Assembly: GCA_964628195.1 (NCBI GenBank) | Contig: CAZVPF010000013.1 | Location: forward strand, 1-64,000 | Direction of reading: 5' to 3' | Length of the DNA stretch: 64,000 bases | From: CAZVPF01 sp964628195 | GTDB lineage: Bacteria; Planctomycetota; Phycisphaerae; Sedimentisphaerales; Anaerohalosphaeraceae | Part shown: one piece after another, positions 17,931 to 27,536 of the stretch | Position numbering within the stretch: the first letter of the stretch is position 1 | Layout: each line of letters starts with the position of its first letter | Program-made: the position numbers and the translations under genes | Notes under the pieces: model-generated | The model's database searches: none | The model's input: only the letters and a program-made list of their open reading frames with translations | Told to the model about the DNA's origin: nothing

Positions 17931-18995
17931 CTATTCGAGATCCTCTTCGTCTTCGCCCGGCCCGAATATCAGCATCTGGTTTTTGCCTTTTTTCTTCGCT
18001 TCGAGCAGACCCTGGTCGGCCTTGTCGAAAAGCTCCTCGACGGTTTGCCCGTCCTTGGGGTAAGTGGCAAGCCCGCCGCTTATCGTCAAAACTCCTTTGC
18101 CCTCCGGGCCGAGGAATGAAAGCTCGGCACTTATTACCTCCTTACGGAAACGCTCTGCGATAGCCATAGCTTCACGCGGATGCTTTGACCTCGAACTGCG
18201 TCTCTCGGCTCCTTCGCTCTCCGGGTTCAGCTTCACTCGCGAATCCGACGGCAGATCCCAGAACACGACCGCAAACTCATCGCCGCCTATCCTTCCGATC
18301 AGGTCATGTTCCCTGCAGCAACGCTTCATCATCACCGCGACCTGCTTGATAACATTATCACCTACAAGGTGGCCGAAATTATCGTTATACTTCTTAAAAT
18401 TATCGATATCGAAAATAAGCACAGTAACCGAAAGCTCCCGGTCCCCGGAATACTGCAATATCTGGTGCAAAAACTCCATCACGTACCGCCTGTTCTTTAG
18501 ACCGGTCAGGTCGTCACGCGTGGCAAGCCTCTCGAGTTCCCTGATCCGTCTGTCTTTCCAGTCCGGACGCAGCATCTCTTTTTTCTTCTCGCTGATAGTC
18601 TCGCCCTGCAGACCGGAGCCGAACATTTCACCCAGGTCAAGCGGCGAAATGAAATATTCATCTGCAAGTTTAGCCCCCGTTTCTTTTCGCGAAACTATCT
18701 GCCTTGCCCTCGGCTCTTCGTGCATTTGCGCGAGAAGATAGACCTTGCACCCCTGCCCAACTCTTGCCAGGGTTTCAAGTGCCGATTCGAGCCTGCCCTC
18801 AAAACAGCTCATCACCACGAAAACATCATCGAAACCGCCCCGGGCAGCAAGAGTGATAGCTTCGAGCATATCCGGAACCTGCTTGACGGACACGTTTTCA
18901 CTGCCGGCTGGGCAGCTAACCGCATTTACCATATCACCCACGACAAGCAGCCGCCTGGGTGAGCTTTCAATTTTTTCCGTTTCCGATGCCTGCAT
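17931..18995 (-). CDS. Diguanylate cyclase with pseudo-receiver N-terminus
   Basis: A 354-residue protein that makes cyclic di-GMP from GTP. Residues 1-140 look like a receiver-type alpha/beta domain (RRLLVVGDMV, FDDVFVVMS) without a clear phospho-acceptor. From about 170 the GGDEF domain follows: ATRDDLTGLKNRRY, FDIDNFKKYND, the intact GGDEF active site in RIGGDEFAVVF, and the C-terminal ADQGLLEAKKKGKN. An insertion rich in Ser/Arg/Glu follows the active site. No RxxD inhibitory site is obvious. I prefer ATG 18995 because GGGAG lies 6 nt upstream; a TTG at 19001 would overlap the previous stop. It forms a two-gene unit with the small protein upstream. Confidence 0.88.
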   Translation of the reverse strand: MQASETEKIESSPRRLLVVGDMVNAVSCPAGSENVSVKQVPDMLEAITLAARGGFDDVFVVMSCFEGRLESALETLARVGQGCKVYLLAQMHEEPRARQIVSRKETGAKLADEYFISPLDLGEMFGSGLQGETISEKKKEMLRPDWKDRRIRELERLATRDDLTGLKNRRYVMEFLHQILQYSGDRELSVTVLIFDIDNFKKYNDNFGHLVGDNVIKQVAVMMKRCCREHDLIGRIGGDEFAVVFWDLPSDSRVKLNPESEGAERRSSRSKHPREAMAIAERFRKEVISAELSFLGPEGKGVLTISGGLATYPKDGQTVEELFDKADQGLLEAKKKGKNQMLIFGPGEDEEDLE

Positions 18996-18997
18996 CG

Positions 18998-19492
18998 TCA
19001 ACTCCCAAATAAGGCCTCTATTTCGGCCTTGGTAAGTGTCACCTTATATTGCATATCGGCCTGTTCGCCCCTGCAATTGAAATGTTTTTCGCCCGATGTC
19101 CCTGAACGCACATTTGAAGCCCGGTTTTTAACGACCCCGGCAAAACCCGCAACCAGTTTGTGAAGCTGTGAGATATCATTAATATAAACGACATCACCGT
19201 TTTCAAATGGTCGCGAAACTGCGCTCTTGCCTGATTCTGAAACAATGCAGCACTTAAAGCCCCTGTAAGCCTTGAAGTGATCTATGAAACGATATGCTTC
19301 ATCTGCAACCGAACCTGCCGGCATAAGGACCAGAATATCCCCGCCCCGATTTGCAAGTACACAACCGGCAGCCTGGTAATAGTCGTCGCAAGGGATATTG
19401 ACAACGCCCATTCTGTCAAGACAGAAACATGCCGACCCGCGAAAACTATCGGCGGGATTTGCTATAACCAGAACAGTTAAGTCCTTATCCAT
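18998..19492 (-). CDS. Receiver-like protein of unknown function, paired with diguanylate cyclase
   Basis: A 164-residue protein beginning MDKDLTVLVIANPADSFRG. The hydrophobic strands LTVLVIA, DILVLMP and KCCIVSES alternate with helices, like the receiver-type domain at the front of the neighbouring diguanylate cyclase. The conserved receiver acidic pocket is missing, so it is probably not phosphorylated. The C-terminal tail has QYKVTLTKAEIEALFG. I placed the start at ATG 19492, with AAGGTG upstream, rather than an upstream non-ATG codon near 19561. It ends 2 nt before the cyclase ATG, so the two are coupled. I do not recognise a named family. Confidence 0.6.
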   Translation of the reverse strand: MDKDLTVLVIANPADSFRGSACFCLDRMGVVNIPCDDYYQAAGCVLANRGGDILVLMPAGSVADEAYRFIDHFKAYRGFKCCIVSESGKSAVSRPFENGDVVYINDISQLHKLVAGFAGVVKNRASNVRSGTSGEKHFNCRGEQADMQYKVTLTKAEIEALFGS

Positions 19493-19674
19493 AAACACCT
19501 TCCATTGCACCCTTGCTCTTGCGGCAAGTAAAAACGGCAAGTTTTGCCCGTATTGCCTCAATAACCGATTTTAACGTATATATTGGAAAATGCAAATGAG
19601 AATTGAATTATTTCTAAAAACCTGCCCTGGCTAACCTGTAAGTTCAAAATGGTTTTTAAAAAAGCCCTTAAAAG

Positions 19675-21540
19675 CTAATTCTCAGGCAGAAAGGAGCGTC
19701 TTTCAAGGATATGCTCGGTATAAATGCTTTGCGGGTACAGGGAAAGGAATTTATTAAACGCCCGGCGGGTCTTTTCAAGCAGAAGCTCCTTTAATTCACT
19801 CTGCTCGGTCTCACGCCAGAGTTGTGAATAGACCACGCCTAATTCGTATAATGCCTCTATGCCGCCGTCGCTTTGCGGAAAATCATTATGCAGCTTTGAC
19901 AGTTTTTGTGCTCTTTCCGGCAGGTCAAAGTCCAGCATTGCCTGGGCAAGCAATAAATTATCTCTCAGCAAAGACTCTTGAGGCGTCTTAGCAAGGAGCT
20001 TCTCGATCTCGGAACGGTAGTTCAGGCTGTATGGATTTAGTATCATAAACATCGCCAGCCTTTCCCTGCTTTGAACATCGTCTGTAAGGTTCTCCTCGAG
20101 CAGATGCAAGACCTTTACGATTCTGCGCCGAACCTCGTTTAACTTAAGTTCGGTCATCACCGTATCGGGCGGCTTGCGAAAGACCGCAAGGAGCTTGTCC
20201 CTGACAGGCTCTTCGCTGCTGATCTCTTCAAGAAGGTTGTCAAGCATAACAAGCGCAACTTCACACAACTCTCTTGCCCTGTCGAACTCGCCCTGGCCTG
20301 CGAGATGTATCGCCATACGCCTCCTGGCCTCGAAAGACTCGGGGCTTTGCGGATAATCGTTGTACAGCTTAAACCATATAGGTCTGTTCTCATGGTGGGG
20401 ATAGTCGCTGTGAAACCTTAAAATCTCGGTTTCACCCAGGGCCGGTATATCCGGCGCCATCTCCTTAAGTACCGCCTTGTAATACAAAGCTATGGGCATC
20501 CTGCCGCTTCCCGTGCGGTTTTCTATAAACAGGTTATACTGTTCGAGAAGCCACAGTCTTTTCGACTGAAACCTCAGGTTCTCAGGGACATTGAACCAGC
20601 TCGGCCACCGGTCATAACCAAGCTGTATCTGGATGTCGCTTATAAGCTCGGCACGCAGCTTTTCACGGTCGGTCGGATAGAAAAAACCCGCAAGAAACTG
20701 CTTTGTCGATGGGTCATCCATTGCCCTGTTTATAACAGGTGTCATATTATGGTCGTGAAACTCCGGCACCTCCTCGGGGTTATTGCCCGCGACATAAAGC
20801 TGGTAATCAAGCTCGGCAAAACTTATCTGCGACTGGAATATTCCTGCGGATATAAGCAAAAACCCCAGGCTGACACCCCATAAAAGGCCCGGCCTGTATC
20901 TTGTGAAATGCCCGATCCCCAGTACAATACCAGCGATTCCGAGCGAAGTTATCCATGCCCCAATCCACGGAGCGAAAGAAAAACCCCACCGCACAGGGTC
21001 GTAGCTGTGCGAATTGCCCAGGAACGCCCAGTAAAGTATAACCGGTGCCATACAGAGCATTATGGAAATGAAACGCGACCTGAACCGCAAAGGCCTGCAC
21101 GCCACGGCGATACACCCGATCAGCAGAACGAACCCGAAAAGCCCAAGTCTTGTTATCAGCACAAGTATAATCAGATGCGGCAGCGAGTGCCTGTAGCTCA
21201 TAAGCTGCGACGCAAGCAAAGGCACAATCGCCATGATGCCCATCGTAAGAGCAAGAACAACCATCTGCCACGGGTACTGATAAATACTCAGCGGGTTGTC
21301 GACAAACCGCCCCAGGCCCCACTCACTGAATTCATGAAACGTAAAAGGCTCGATCGAAAGCGCAGTGCCTGTAAGTATCTTCGACCAGAAAAGACACACG
21401 GCCGAATAGATAAGGATCGAAAGCCCCCAGTAACGCTTAACGTTATTGTGGCTGTAGTGAAGGGTGGGCCCGACGGTCATAAACGTCTTGGCCGGTCCTG
21501 CTGACTTGTCTGCCCTGTTTTTAACAGCCTGGTCGGTCAT
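19675..21540 (-). CDS. Multi-span membrane protein with C-terminal TPR-like domain
   Basis: A 621-residue protein. The first ~235 residues hold about six hydrophobic spans (near 40-60, 90-112, 122-148, 153-175, 185-208 and 213-235). The remainder is soluble and helical, with tetratricopeptide-like pairs such as ARRRMAIHLAGQGEFDRARELCEVALV and EALYELGVVYSQLW. Runs such as HNDFPQSDGG and LSLYPQSIYTE resemble the YfiO/BamD-type repeat. A protein-interaction platform at the membrane is likely; no enzyme motif was found. It lies downstream of the V-ATPase operon, separated by a terminator, so it is probably a separate unit. The function is unknown. Confidence 0.65.
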   Translation of the reverse strand: MTDQAVKNRADKSAGPAKTFMTVGPTLHYSHNNVKRYWGLSILIYSAVCLFWSKILTGTALSIEPFTFHEFSEWGLGRFVDNPLSIYQYPWQMVVLALTMGIMAIVPLLASQLMSYRHSLPHLIILVLITRLGLFGFVLLIGCIAVACRPLRFRSRFISIMLCMAPVILYWAFLGNSHSYDPVRWGFSFAPWIGAWITSLGIAGIVLGIGHFTRYRPGLLWGVSLGFLLISAGIFQSQISFAELDYQLYVAGNNPEEVPEFHDHNMTPVINRAMDDPSTKQFLAGFFYPTDREKLRAELISDIQIQLGYDRWPSWFNVPENLRFQSKRLWLLEQYNLFIENRTGSGRMPIALYYKAVLKEMAPDIPALGETEILRFHSDYPHHENRPIWFKLYNDYPQSPESFEARRRMAIHLAGQGEFDRARELCEVALVMLDNLLEEISSEEPVRDKLLAVFRKPPDTVMTELKLNEVRRRIVKVLHLLEENLTDDVQSRERLAMFMILNPYSLNYRSEIEKLLAKTPQESLLRDNLLLAQAMLDFDLPERAQKLSKLHNDFPQSDGGIEALYELGVVYSQLWRETEQSELKELLLEKTRRAFNKFLSLYPQSIYTEHILERRSFLPEN

Positions 21541-21564
21541 AACGCAAGCCTTTTTGAGTGTATA

Positions 21565-21594
21565 TAAAAATACAGCGGCCCGTATCGAGCCGCC
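21565..21594 (-). terminator. Terminator at the end of the V-ATPase operon
   Basis: On the minus strand a GC-rich hairpin, GCGGC/GCCGC with a 9-nt loop (21575-21593), is followed by TGTATTTTT. It lies 35 nt after the atpD stop and just before the start of the membrane TPR gene. Confidence 0.6.
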
Positions 21595-21628
21595 ACATTT
21601 TCAAATTTTCAAATATTCCAGATATTTA

Positions 21629-22243
21629 TCAGGAACGGATAATATCCGTTATCTTCATCAGTCTGCTGATATTGTCCCTCTCCGCTTCGCCGAGCTTGGT
21701 GTTGATGTACTTTATCATCTCTTTCATCTCCGGTATCACGACATGCTCGAGCACATTTACCCTTCGCCTTGTCGTCTGAAGCTCGGTAGCAAGAAGCTGC
21801 GACTGCTTCTCCTTGACCGCAAGCTCCATAAGGCTGTCGAAGGCCTTTTCCAGCGACCAAAGCGCCATATCAAGCTCTCCACTGGTCGTCGTGTAACCAT
21901 AACAGATTATGTCACCCTCGATCTCTTTGCTTAACTGCGGAACCTTAACGTTCATTATCGTCGCGAAATCTATCGCCAGCTTGAACTTTTTAGTGGGTAT
22001 CTCAAGCGCAGCCCGCACGTCTTCAGGCTCCATTGTCGCCCTTGCCATCATAAACCGCCTCGTCGTATCGAGCAGTTCCTTCTCAACACGGTTGCGGAGA
22101 GGTTTTATCGCCCTGGCGATCTGCACAAGCTGACGCGAAATCTCGTCACGCTTCTGGCTCAAAAGCCTGTGTCCGCGCGAAGCGAGCCCCACCCGCTTAC
22201 GCAGGTTCAAAAGCTCCATTCTCGTGGCGTTTACATTATCCAT
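21629..22243 (-). CDS. atpD: V-type ATP synthase/ATPase subunit D
   Basis: The 204-residue central-shaft subunit of a bacterial V/A-type ATPase. It begins with NVNATRMELLNLRKRVGLASRGHRLL, the signature of subunit D, and consists mainly of two long coiled-coil helices that rotate inside the A3B3 ring. A typical length is about 200-220 residues. It starts 2 nt after the atpB stop and is the last gene of the operon (G-I-K-E-C-F-A-B-D). A hairpin terminator follows. Confidence 0.95.
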   Translation of the reverse strand: MDNVNATRMELLNLRKRVGLASRGHRLLSQKRDEISRQLVQIARAIKPLRNRVEKELLDTTRRFMMARATMEPEDVRAALEIPTKKFKLAIDFATIMNVKVPQLSKEIEGDIICYGYTTTSGELDMALWSLEKAFDSLMELAVKEKQSQLLATELQTTRRRVNVLEHVVIPEMKEMIKYINTKLGEAERDNISRLMKITDIIRS

Positions 22244-22245
22244 AC

Positions 22246-23643
22246 TTACTCAACTTCCTTCTTGTTGTTCCTGAACCGCGGCATGTACTTGTCGATAAGT
22301 TCCTGGTCGATACGCTTGAGCTCTACGTTCTCGAACATGCTCAACAGTTCCCAGCCCAGGTCCAGCGTCTGTTCAATGGTCCTGTTCTCATAGTAGCCCT
22401 GAGAGATATACCGCGTCTCGAACTCGTTTGCAAATGTCATGTATTTCTGGTCCTCGGGCGAAAGAGCAGCCTCACCCAGGATGCTCGCAAGCTCCTGCGC
22501 ATCCTTGCCGCGTGCATAAGCGGCATAAAGCTGGTTATACAGGTCCGAGTGGTCCTCGCGCGTCTTGCCGTCACCGATTCCCTTGTCCTTAAGTCGCGAA
22601 AGCGAAGGAAGCACGTCAACAGGCGGGGCAACGTTCTTACGGTGCAGACTCCTGTTCATAATGATCTGCCCCTCGGTAATGTACCCCGTAAGGTCCGGCA
22701 CGGGGTGCGTCTTGTCGTCCTCGGGCATCGTCAAAACAGGCACAAGCGTGATCGAGCCTTTCCTGCCTTTTACCCGGCCGGCCCTTTCATAGATAGTCGC
22801 AAGGTCCGTGTAAAGGTAACCCGGATAGCCACGCCTGCCCGGAACCTCTTTACGCGACGCGCTTATCTGTCGCAGGGCATCGCAATAGTTCGTCATATCG
22901 TTAAGTATAACCATCACCTGCATGTCCCGCTCGAACGCGAGATACTCCGCCGCCGTCAATGCCACACGCGGAGTTGCAATCCTCTCAATAGCCGGGTCAT
23001 CCGCAAGGTTAATAAACAGCACCGCCCTTTCGATAGCGCCTGTGTTCGTAAGATCATTGACGAAAAACTGCGACGCCTCGAACGTGATACCCATCGCCGC
23101 GAACACCACCGCGAAATCCTCACCCTCACCGAGAACCGTCGCCTGTCTTGCAAGCTGGGCCGTTATCTCGTCATGCGGAAGCCCCGAACCGGAAAAGATC
23201 GGCAGTTTCTGCCCTCTCACCAGCGGGTTCAGCCCGTCGATAGTTGATATCCCCGTCTGAATAAATTCGTTTGGAAAATCCCTCGCATAAGGGTTGATCG
23301 GGTTACCGTTGATGTTCATGCGCTTATCTGCCACAATATCCGGGCCACCGTCAATCGGCCTGCCGGTCCCGTTGAATACCCTGCCTAAAATATCCGGCGA
23401 CAAAGGCATCTCCATGGGCTTTCCGATAAATCTAACCGTGCTCTGGTTGGTGTTGATACCCTCGGTGCCTTCGAAGACCTGCACGAGAACCTTGTCTCGC
23501 TCGACCTGAAGGATACGCCCGTGGCGAACCGAACCGTCGGCAATCTCTATCTCGACGATGTGGTCGAACTTCGCCTCATCAACATTCTCCACCAGCATCA
23601 ACGGTCCATAAATTTCCGATACTGTCTTGTATTCCTTGAGCAT
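22246..23643 (-). CDS. atpB: V-type ATP synthase/ATPase subunit B
   Basis: The 465-residue non-catalytic subunit of the A3B3 head. The nucleotide-site region reads PIFSGSGLPHDEITAQ, the degenerate P-loop typical of B subunits. Other family blocks include GRVFNGTGRPIDGGP, NPYARDFPNEFIQTGIS and the downstream GRKGSITLVPVLTMPEDD. It lies 17 nt after atpA and 2 nt before atpD. Length and motifs are normal. Confidence 0.96.
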   Translation of the reverse strand: MLKEYKTVSEIYGPLMLVENVDEAKFDHIVEIEIADGSVRHGRILQVERDKVLVQVFEGTEGINTNQSTVRFIGKPMEMPLSPDILGRVFNGTGRPIDGGPDIVADKRMNINGNPINPYARDFPNEFIQTGISTIDGLNPLVRGQKLPIFSGSGLPHDEITAQLARQATVLGEGEDFAVVFAAMGITFEASQFFVNDLTNTGAIERAVLFINLADDPAIERIATPRVALTAAEYLAFERDMQVMVILNDMTNYCDALRQISASRKEVPGRRGYPGYLYTDLATIYERAGRVKGRKGSITLVPVLTMPEDDKTHPVPDLTGYITEGQIIMNRSLHRKNVAPPVDVLPSLSRLKDKGIGDGKTREDHSDLYNQLYAAYARGKDAQELASILGEAALSPEDQKYMTFANEFETRYISQGYYENRTIEQTLDLGWELLSMFENVELKRIDQELIDKYMPRFRNNKKEVE

Positions 23644-23660
23644 TTCTTACTCCGCTAAAA

Positions 23661-25433
23661 TTATACTTTCGCAGTGTAAAGATCTTTAATCTGCTTTTCG
23701 ATATTCTCTGATATTTCCTCGAACTTCTGACCCTCCTGCGGGTCGATGAACTTCGACCGTCCTATCTGCTCTCTCACCTCAAGCTTGAAAATGTCTTCCG
23801 TATTGACCCCGTTCTCTATCGCCCGCAGTCCCTCGTTGTGGAACTTCAGCACAAGCGACATGATAATGAACTGCTTGTCAAGGGGCGTGTAGGTGTCTAT
23901 CTTATGGAACGCGTTCTGGTGAAGGAAGTCTTCCCTTATGCTCCTTGCGGTTTCCATCGCCATCCTGTCACGCGGCGATATCGCCTCGGCGCCGACCAGC
24001 CTTACGATCTCCTTCAGGTTCGACTCCTGTTCAAGAAGCGTCATCGCCTCCTGCACCATGCTCGCAAACTTCTCGCCTTTTTCCTTGTCCTCGAACGACT
24101 TCGGCAGATAGTGCTTATAGAAAGAATAACTCGTCAGCCAGTCTATCGCCGGGAAGTGTCTCTGCTGTGCAAGCTCGGCCTTTAGCGACCAGAAAACCTT
24201 TACAACGTGCAGCGTCGCCTGGACCACAGAGTCCGAAAGGTCGCCGCCCGGAGGGCTCACCGCCCCGATAACCGAAAGCGCCCCTTCCCTTTCCGGGGTA
24301 CCCGAGCACTGCACCCGGCCTGCCCTTTCGTAAAAGGCGGCAATACGCGCCCCGAGATACGCAGGATAACCTTCCTCGGCCGGCATCTCTTCCAGCCGTG
24401 TTGAAATCTCTCTCATCGCCTCGGCCCAGCGGCTGGTGCTATCTGCCATAAGCGCAACCGAGTTACCCATGTCGCGGAAATATTCGGCGATGGTAATACC
24501 CGTATAAACGGACGCCTCACGCGCCGCAACCGGCATATCCGAAGTGTTGGCAATTAGTACAACACGCTTCATCAAAGGCTCACCGGAGTGCGGGTCCTGC
24601 AGCTCCGGGAACTCCATCAGTACGTCGGTCATCTCATTGCCGCGCTCGCCGCAGCCGATGTAAACTACAATATCCGCGTCAACCCATTTGGCAAGCTGGT
24701 GCTGAACAACCGTCTTGCCCGTACCGAAAGGACCCGGCACACATGCCGTACCGCCCTTGGCGATCGGGAAAAACGCGTCAACAACACGCTGACCGGTAAT
24801 AAGAACCCTGTTAGGCTCGAGTCTTTTCTGTATCGGCCTTGCCTGTCGAACAGGCCACTTCTGCATCAGTTTGACTTCATGGTTTTCACCGTTTTGATCC
24901 TGAACTGTCGCGATTACTTCGTCAACAGTGTAATCACCCTCGTTAAGCCCCTGTATAGTGCCCGAAACGCCCGGCGGAACCATTATCTTATGATCCACCA
25001 GCGTCGTTTCCTGCACGTTGCCTATAACAACACCGTGCTGGACCTGCGTGCCGTTCTCAACTGCCGGTGTAAAATGCCACTTTGTATCTCTCGCCAAACC
25101 GGGAATGTTACTGCCACGCTGGATGAAACTGCCCTGTTGCTCAACCAGCTTATCGAGCGGTCTCTGTATGCCGTCATAAATACTCTGAATAAGCCCCGGA
25201 CCAAGCTCAACACTCAGCGGAGCACCGGTATTTACAACCTCTTCACCCGGGCCGACTCCGCCGGTGTCTTCGTAAACCTGTATGCTCGCCGTATCACGGT
25301 GAAGCTCAACGATCTCGCCGATAAGCTGATCGGCCCCGACACGGACAACGTCATACATTCTCGCTCCGGTCATATTCTCGGCGACAACCACGGGTCCTGC
25401 CACCTTGACTATTCTGCCTTTTGTCTCACTCAT
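23661..25433 (-). CDS. atpA: V-type ATP synthase/ATPase catalytic subunit A
   Basis: The 590-residue catalytic subunit. It has the P-loop GPFGTGKTVVQHQLAKW (about 230-245), the arm region with SGTIQGLNEGDYTVDEVI that distinguishes V/A-type A subunits from F1 beta, the STSRWAEAMREISTRLEEMP catalytic block, and SYSFYKHYLPKSF near the C-terminus. It hydrolyses or synthesises ATP at the A/B interface. It follows the F subunit by about 80 nt and precedes atpB by 17 nt. Direction (synthase or pump) cannot be told from this subunit. Confidence 0.97.
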   Translation of the reverse strand: MSETKGRIVKVAGPVVVAENMTGARMYDVVRVGADQLIGEIVELHRDTASIQVYEDTGGVGPGEEVVNTGAPLSVELGPGLIQSIYDGIQRPLDKLVEQQGSFIQRGSNIPGLARDTKWHFTPAVENGTQVQHGVVIGNVQETTLVDHKIMVPPGVSGTIQGLNEGDYTVDEVIATVQDQNGENHEVKLMQKWPVRQARPIQKRLEPNRVLITGQRVVDAFFPIAKGGTACVPGPFGTGKTVVQHQLAKWVDADIVVYIGCGERGNEMTDVLMEFPELQDPHSGEPLMKRVVLIANTSDMPVAAREASVYTGITIAEYFRDMGNSVALMADSTSRWAEAMREISTRLEEMPAEEGYPAYLGARIAAFYERAGRVQCSGTPEREGALSVIGAVSPPGGDLSDSVVQATLHVVKVFWSLKAELAQQRHFPAIDWLTSYSFYKHYLPKSFEDKEKGEKFASMVQEAMTLLEQESNLKEIVRLVGAEAISPRDRMAMETARSIREDFLHQNAFHKIDTYTPLDKQFIIMSLVLKFHNEGLRAIENGVNTEDIFKLEVREQIGRSKFIDPQEGQKFEEISENIEKQIKDLYTAKV

Positions 25434-25512
25434 CTGTTCAGACCTTTGATTTAACTTGTATTGTCTGTCTCGATTAAACCATTTTCTAAATAATCAGCCG
25501 CTGCTGAATAAA

Positions 25513-25833
25513 TCAGTTCGCAAGTATATTAATACCCGTCGCGTGCTTGAGAAGCCTGCCCAGCGACTTGGTTGCATACCCTTCGCTCTGCTCCGAAGTA
25601 GGTATCGCCACAACACACGGCATGGACTGCCTCTGTGTCGGCTCGAAAACCTCGCTCGCCGCCTGGGCAACATTCTCTGCGGCAACAACAAGGGCGAACT
25701 TCTGCTTCAGTATCTCCCTCGCAGCTTCGAGTATCTCTTCACGGTTCTTCTCGACGGTGAATATCTCTACGCCCAGCGCCTTAAAAGGCAGGACAAAATC
25801 GGCATCACCAATAACCGCGATTTTACCTTCCAT
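25513..25833 (-). CDS. atpF: V-type ATP synthase/ATPase subunit F
   Basis: A 106-residue CheY-like-fold stalk subunit that binds the D shaft. It starts GKIAVIGDADFVLPFKALGVEIF, the family signature, and continues with KFALVVAAENVAQAASEVF. It is of usual length (about 100-110). It lies between the C and A subunit genes in the expected place, 31 nt after atpC. Confidence 0.93.
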   Translation of the reverse strand: MEGKIAVIGDADFVLPFKALGVEIFTVEKNREEILEAAREILKQKFALVVAAENVAQAASEVFEPTQRQSMPCVVAIPTSEQSEGYATKSLGRLLKHATGINILAN

Positions 25834-25864
25834 AATTTCCTTTCAAACTTCAGCCGCCCGGCCC

Positions 25865-26908
25865 TTAAGCCTCGGGCAGCCTGTCGGTTATATACTTCGC
25901 GTCAAGACCGTTATACTTACCGGTCAAAACCATTCGTATAGTACGTACCTCAAATTCCTTCATCCGCATATAAGCTATTACCGGCTGGGGACCTGCTGCT
26001 ATCGACTGGGTGGTATGCAAAAAGCCCATCGTATACTCATCCATCAGTCTCTCAAGCCGCAGAAAAGATTTATTGCTCGTAAGGTAGCTCGTACCCGAAT
26101 CAACTATCTCAAAATAAGGCGTCGCATAAAACAACTGACCCAGACCTTCGTAACCAAGTTCCAGGCCGTGCACAAACCTGTCAGTTTCGAGGAAACCGCC
26201 CTCGATGAAAAGGTCTCTGCGGTCCTGCTCGGCCATCTTCAAGCGCAGCATTGTCCGAATGTTGTTAAGGTCTATCTTCATCCTGAAAAAAGACAGCAGA
26301 AATACGCTTCCTATCTCCCTGGACTTTTTCAGCCGATACTGAGCCTGCACCCTGTCTATATTAAAATCTATTTCCCGGATATCATGCTCATTTTGATAAT
26401 ACCCGAGCACCGCCGCCTCGACGGCCTCTTGAAGATATTGCGGGAACCTGTCGTAATTTTCATTCTCAAATATTTCCTCGAATTCCTCGACCGGCACCGA
26501 ACCCCGCGGAATATAATCTGTTCCGACCGGCCTTTCGGTAACCACGCGTCTTACCGCAAGCCTCATATTCGCGAAATCTTCCCTGCTTCGCAGCAGTTCG
26601 ACCATCTCTTTATCGAGCATCAAGTCAACAAAAAGATCACGCACCGCAGCGCGCTTCTCGAGCAGAAACTCCTCGGCCTGTTTCAAGCCGCTGACCTGCC
26701 CCATAGCATACTCGCTGCTGCTAAGCAAATCCAAAGCCTCATCGAATCCCGGCGCATTTGCCATATCAATAAACGTTCCGCGTCCCAGCATGTTCGTCTC
26801 AAGCGATCGAACATAAGCAGTCGCGTAAACATACCGCCAGTCTTCCCGGCCTACCGGCGGGAACCTGTGAAAGTCAATTACATTAAGCTCTTGAAGCGTT
26901 GTCGTCAT
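25865..26908 (-). CDS. atpC: V-type ATP synthase/ATPase subunit C
   Basis: The 347-residue, largely helical subunit that links the rotor ring to the central shaft (V-ATPase d/AC39-type). It has WRYVYATAYVRSLETNML near the start and the helical bundle RLERLMDEYTMGFLHTTQS toward the end, ending with EVRTIRMVLTGKYNGLD, a conserved AC39 pattern. It follows subunit E by 11 nt. Sequence conservation in this subunit is low, but position and motifs agree. Confidence 0.9.
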   Translation of the reverse strand: MTTTLQELNVIDFHRFPPVGREDWRYVYATAYVRSLETNMLGRGTFIDMANAPGFDEALDLLSSSEYAMGQVSGLKQAEEFLLEKRAAVRDLFVDLMLDKEMVELLRSREDFANMRLAVRRVVTERPVGTDYIPRGSVPVEEFEEIFENENYDRFPQYLQEAVEAAVLGYYQNEHDIREIDFNIDRVQAQYRLKKSREIGSVFLLSFFRMKIDLNNIRTMLRLKMAEQDRRDLFIEGGFLETDRFVHGLELGYEGLGQLFYATPYFEIVDSGTSYLTSNKSFLRLERLMDEYTMGFLHTTQSIAAGPQPVIAYMRMKEFEVRTIRMVLTGKYNGLDAKYITDRLPEA

Positions 26909-26919
26909 ACTATATTACT

Positions 26920-27516
26920 CTACTCCTGCCCGAAAAGCTCTCTCGAAAGCTCCATCTCAAGGTCCTCGCGAACCTGTGAAACGAGCACCTCGGTGCTGAC
27001 GTTAATCCTGATATCCCCGCGCCGAAGTACAAACCCGCCGCTTATATTCTCCCGATGGTCCGAAAAGTTAAGGTTGCCCTTATACCCGTTGACCAAACGG
27101 CGGTTCACCTGCTTGACGAAGTCCTGGTCCAGCCGATTTTCATTCTTGCCGACGATAACTTCCTCGTCGCCCGTCTCGACCGCCTTTTCCATCAGGTCGC
27201 CCATAAGTTCACGGTACTGCTCGTCCTCAAGACTGTTTATCTTATCGGCGGCCCTTTTGAAAACTTCGCTGAGAATCTCGGACTTGACCGAGAGAAGCTG
27301 CTTTTTCTGGTCCATGCGGGCACGGGCAAGCATCCTTGAACGCCTGTCCTCGGCGGCCTCCTCGGCCATCTGCGAAGTCTCCTTATGGAAATCCTCCAGC
27401 TTGGAATCGAGGTCACGCTCGTTCTGTTCGGCGCGTTTCCGGGCCTGGTCGGTTATTTCTTCTGCCTTTTTACGGGCGTCGGAAAGAATCTTTTCCACTA
27501 CCTGTTCAGCATTCAT
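26920..27516 (-). CDS. atpE: V-type ATP synthase/ATPase subunit E
   Basis: A 198-residue peripheral-stalk subunit that pairs with subunit G/H. The N-terminal half is a charged coiled coil (VEKILSDARKKAEEITDQAR). The C-terminal globular part shows SGGFVLRRGDIRINVS, close to the conserved GG(I/V)xxxxxGxIxxxN block of E subunits. It lies 20 nt after the K gene. Length is typical. Confidence 0.9.
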   Translation of the reverse strand: MNAEQVVEKILSDARKKAEEITDQARKRAEQNERDLDSKLEDFHKETSQMAEEAAEDRRSRMLARARMDQKKQLLSVKSEILSEVFKRAADKINSLEDEQYRELMGDLMEKAVETGDEEVIVGKNENRLDQDFVKQVNRRLVNGYKGNLNFSDHRENISGGFVLRRGDIRINVSTEVLVSQVREDLEMELSRELFGQE

Positions 27517-27536
27517 GTTAGGTCCCGTGTTTTTAG

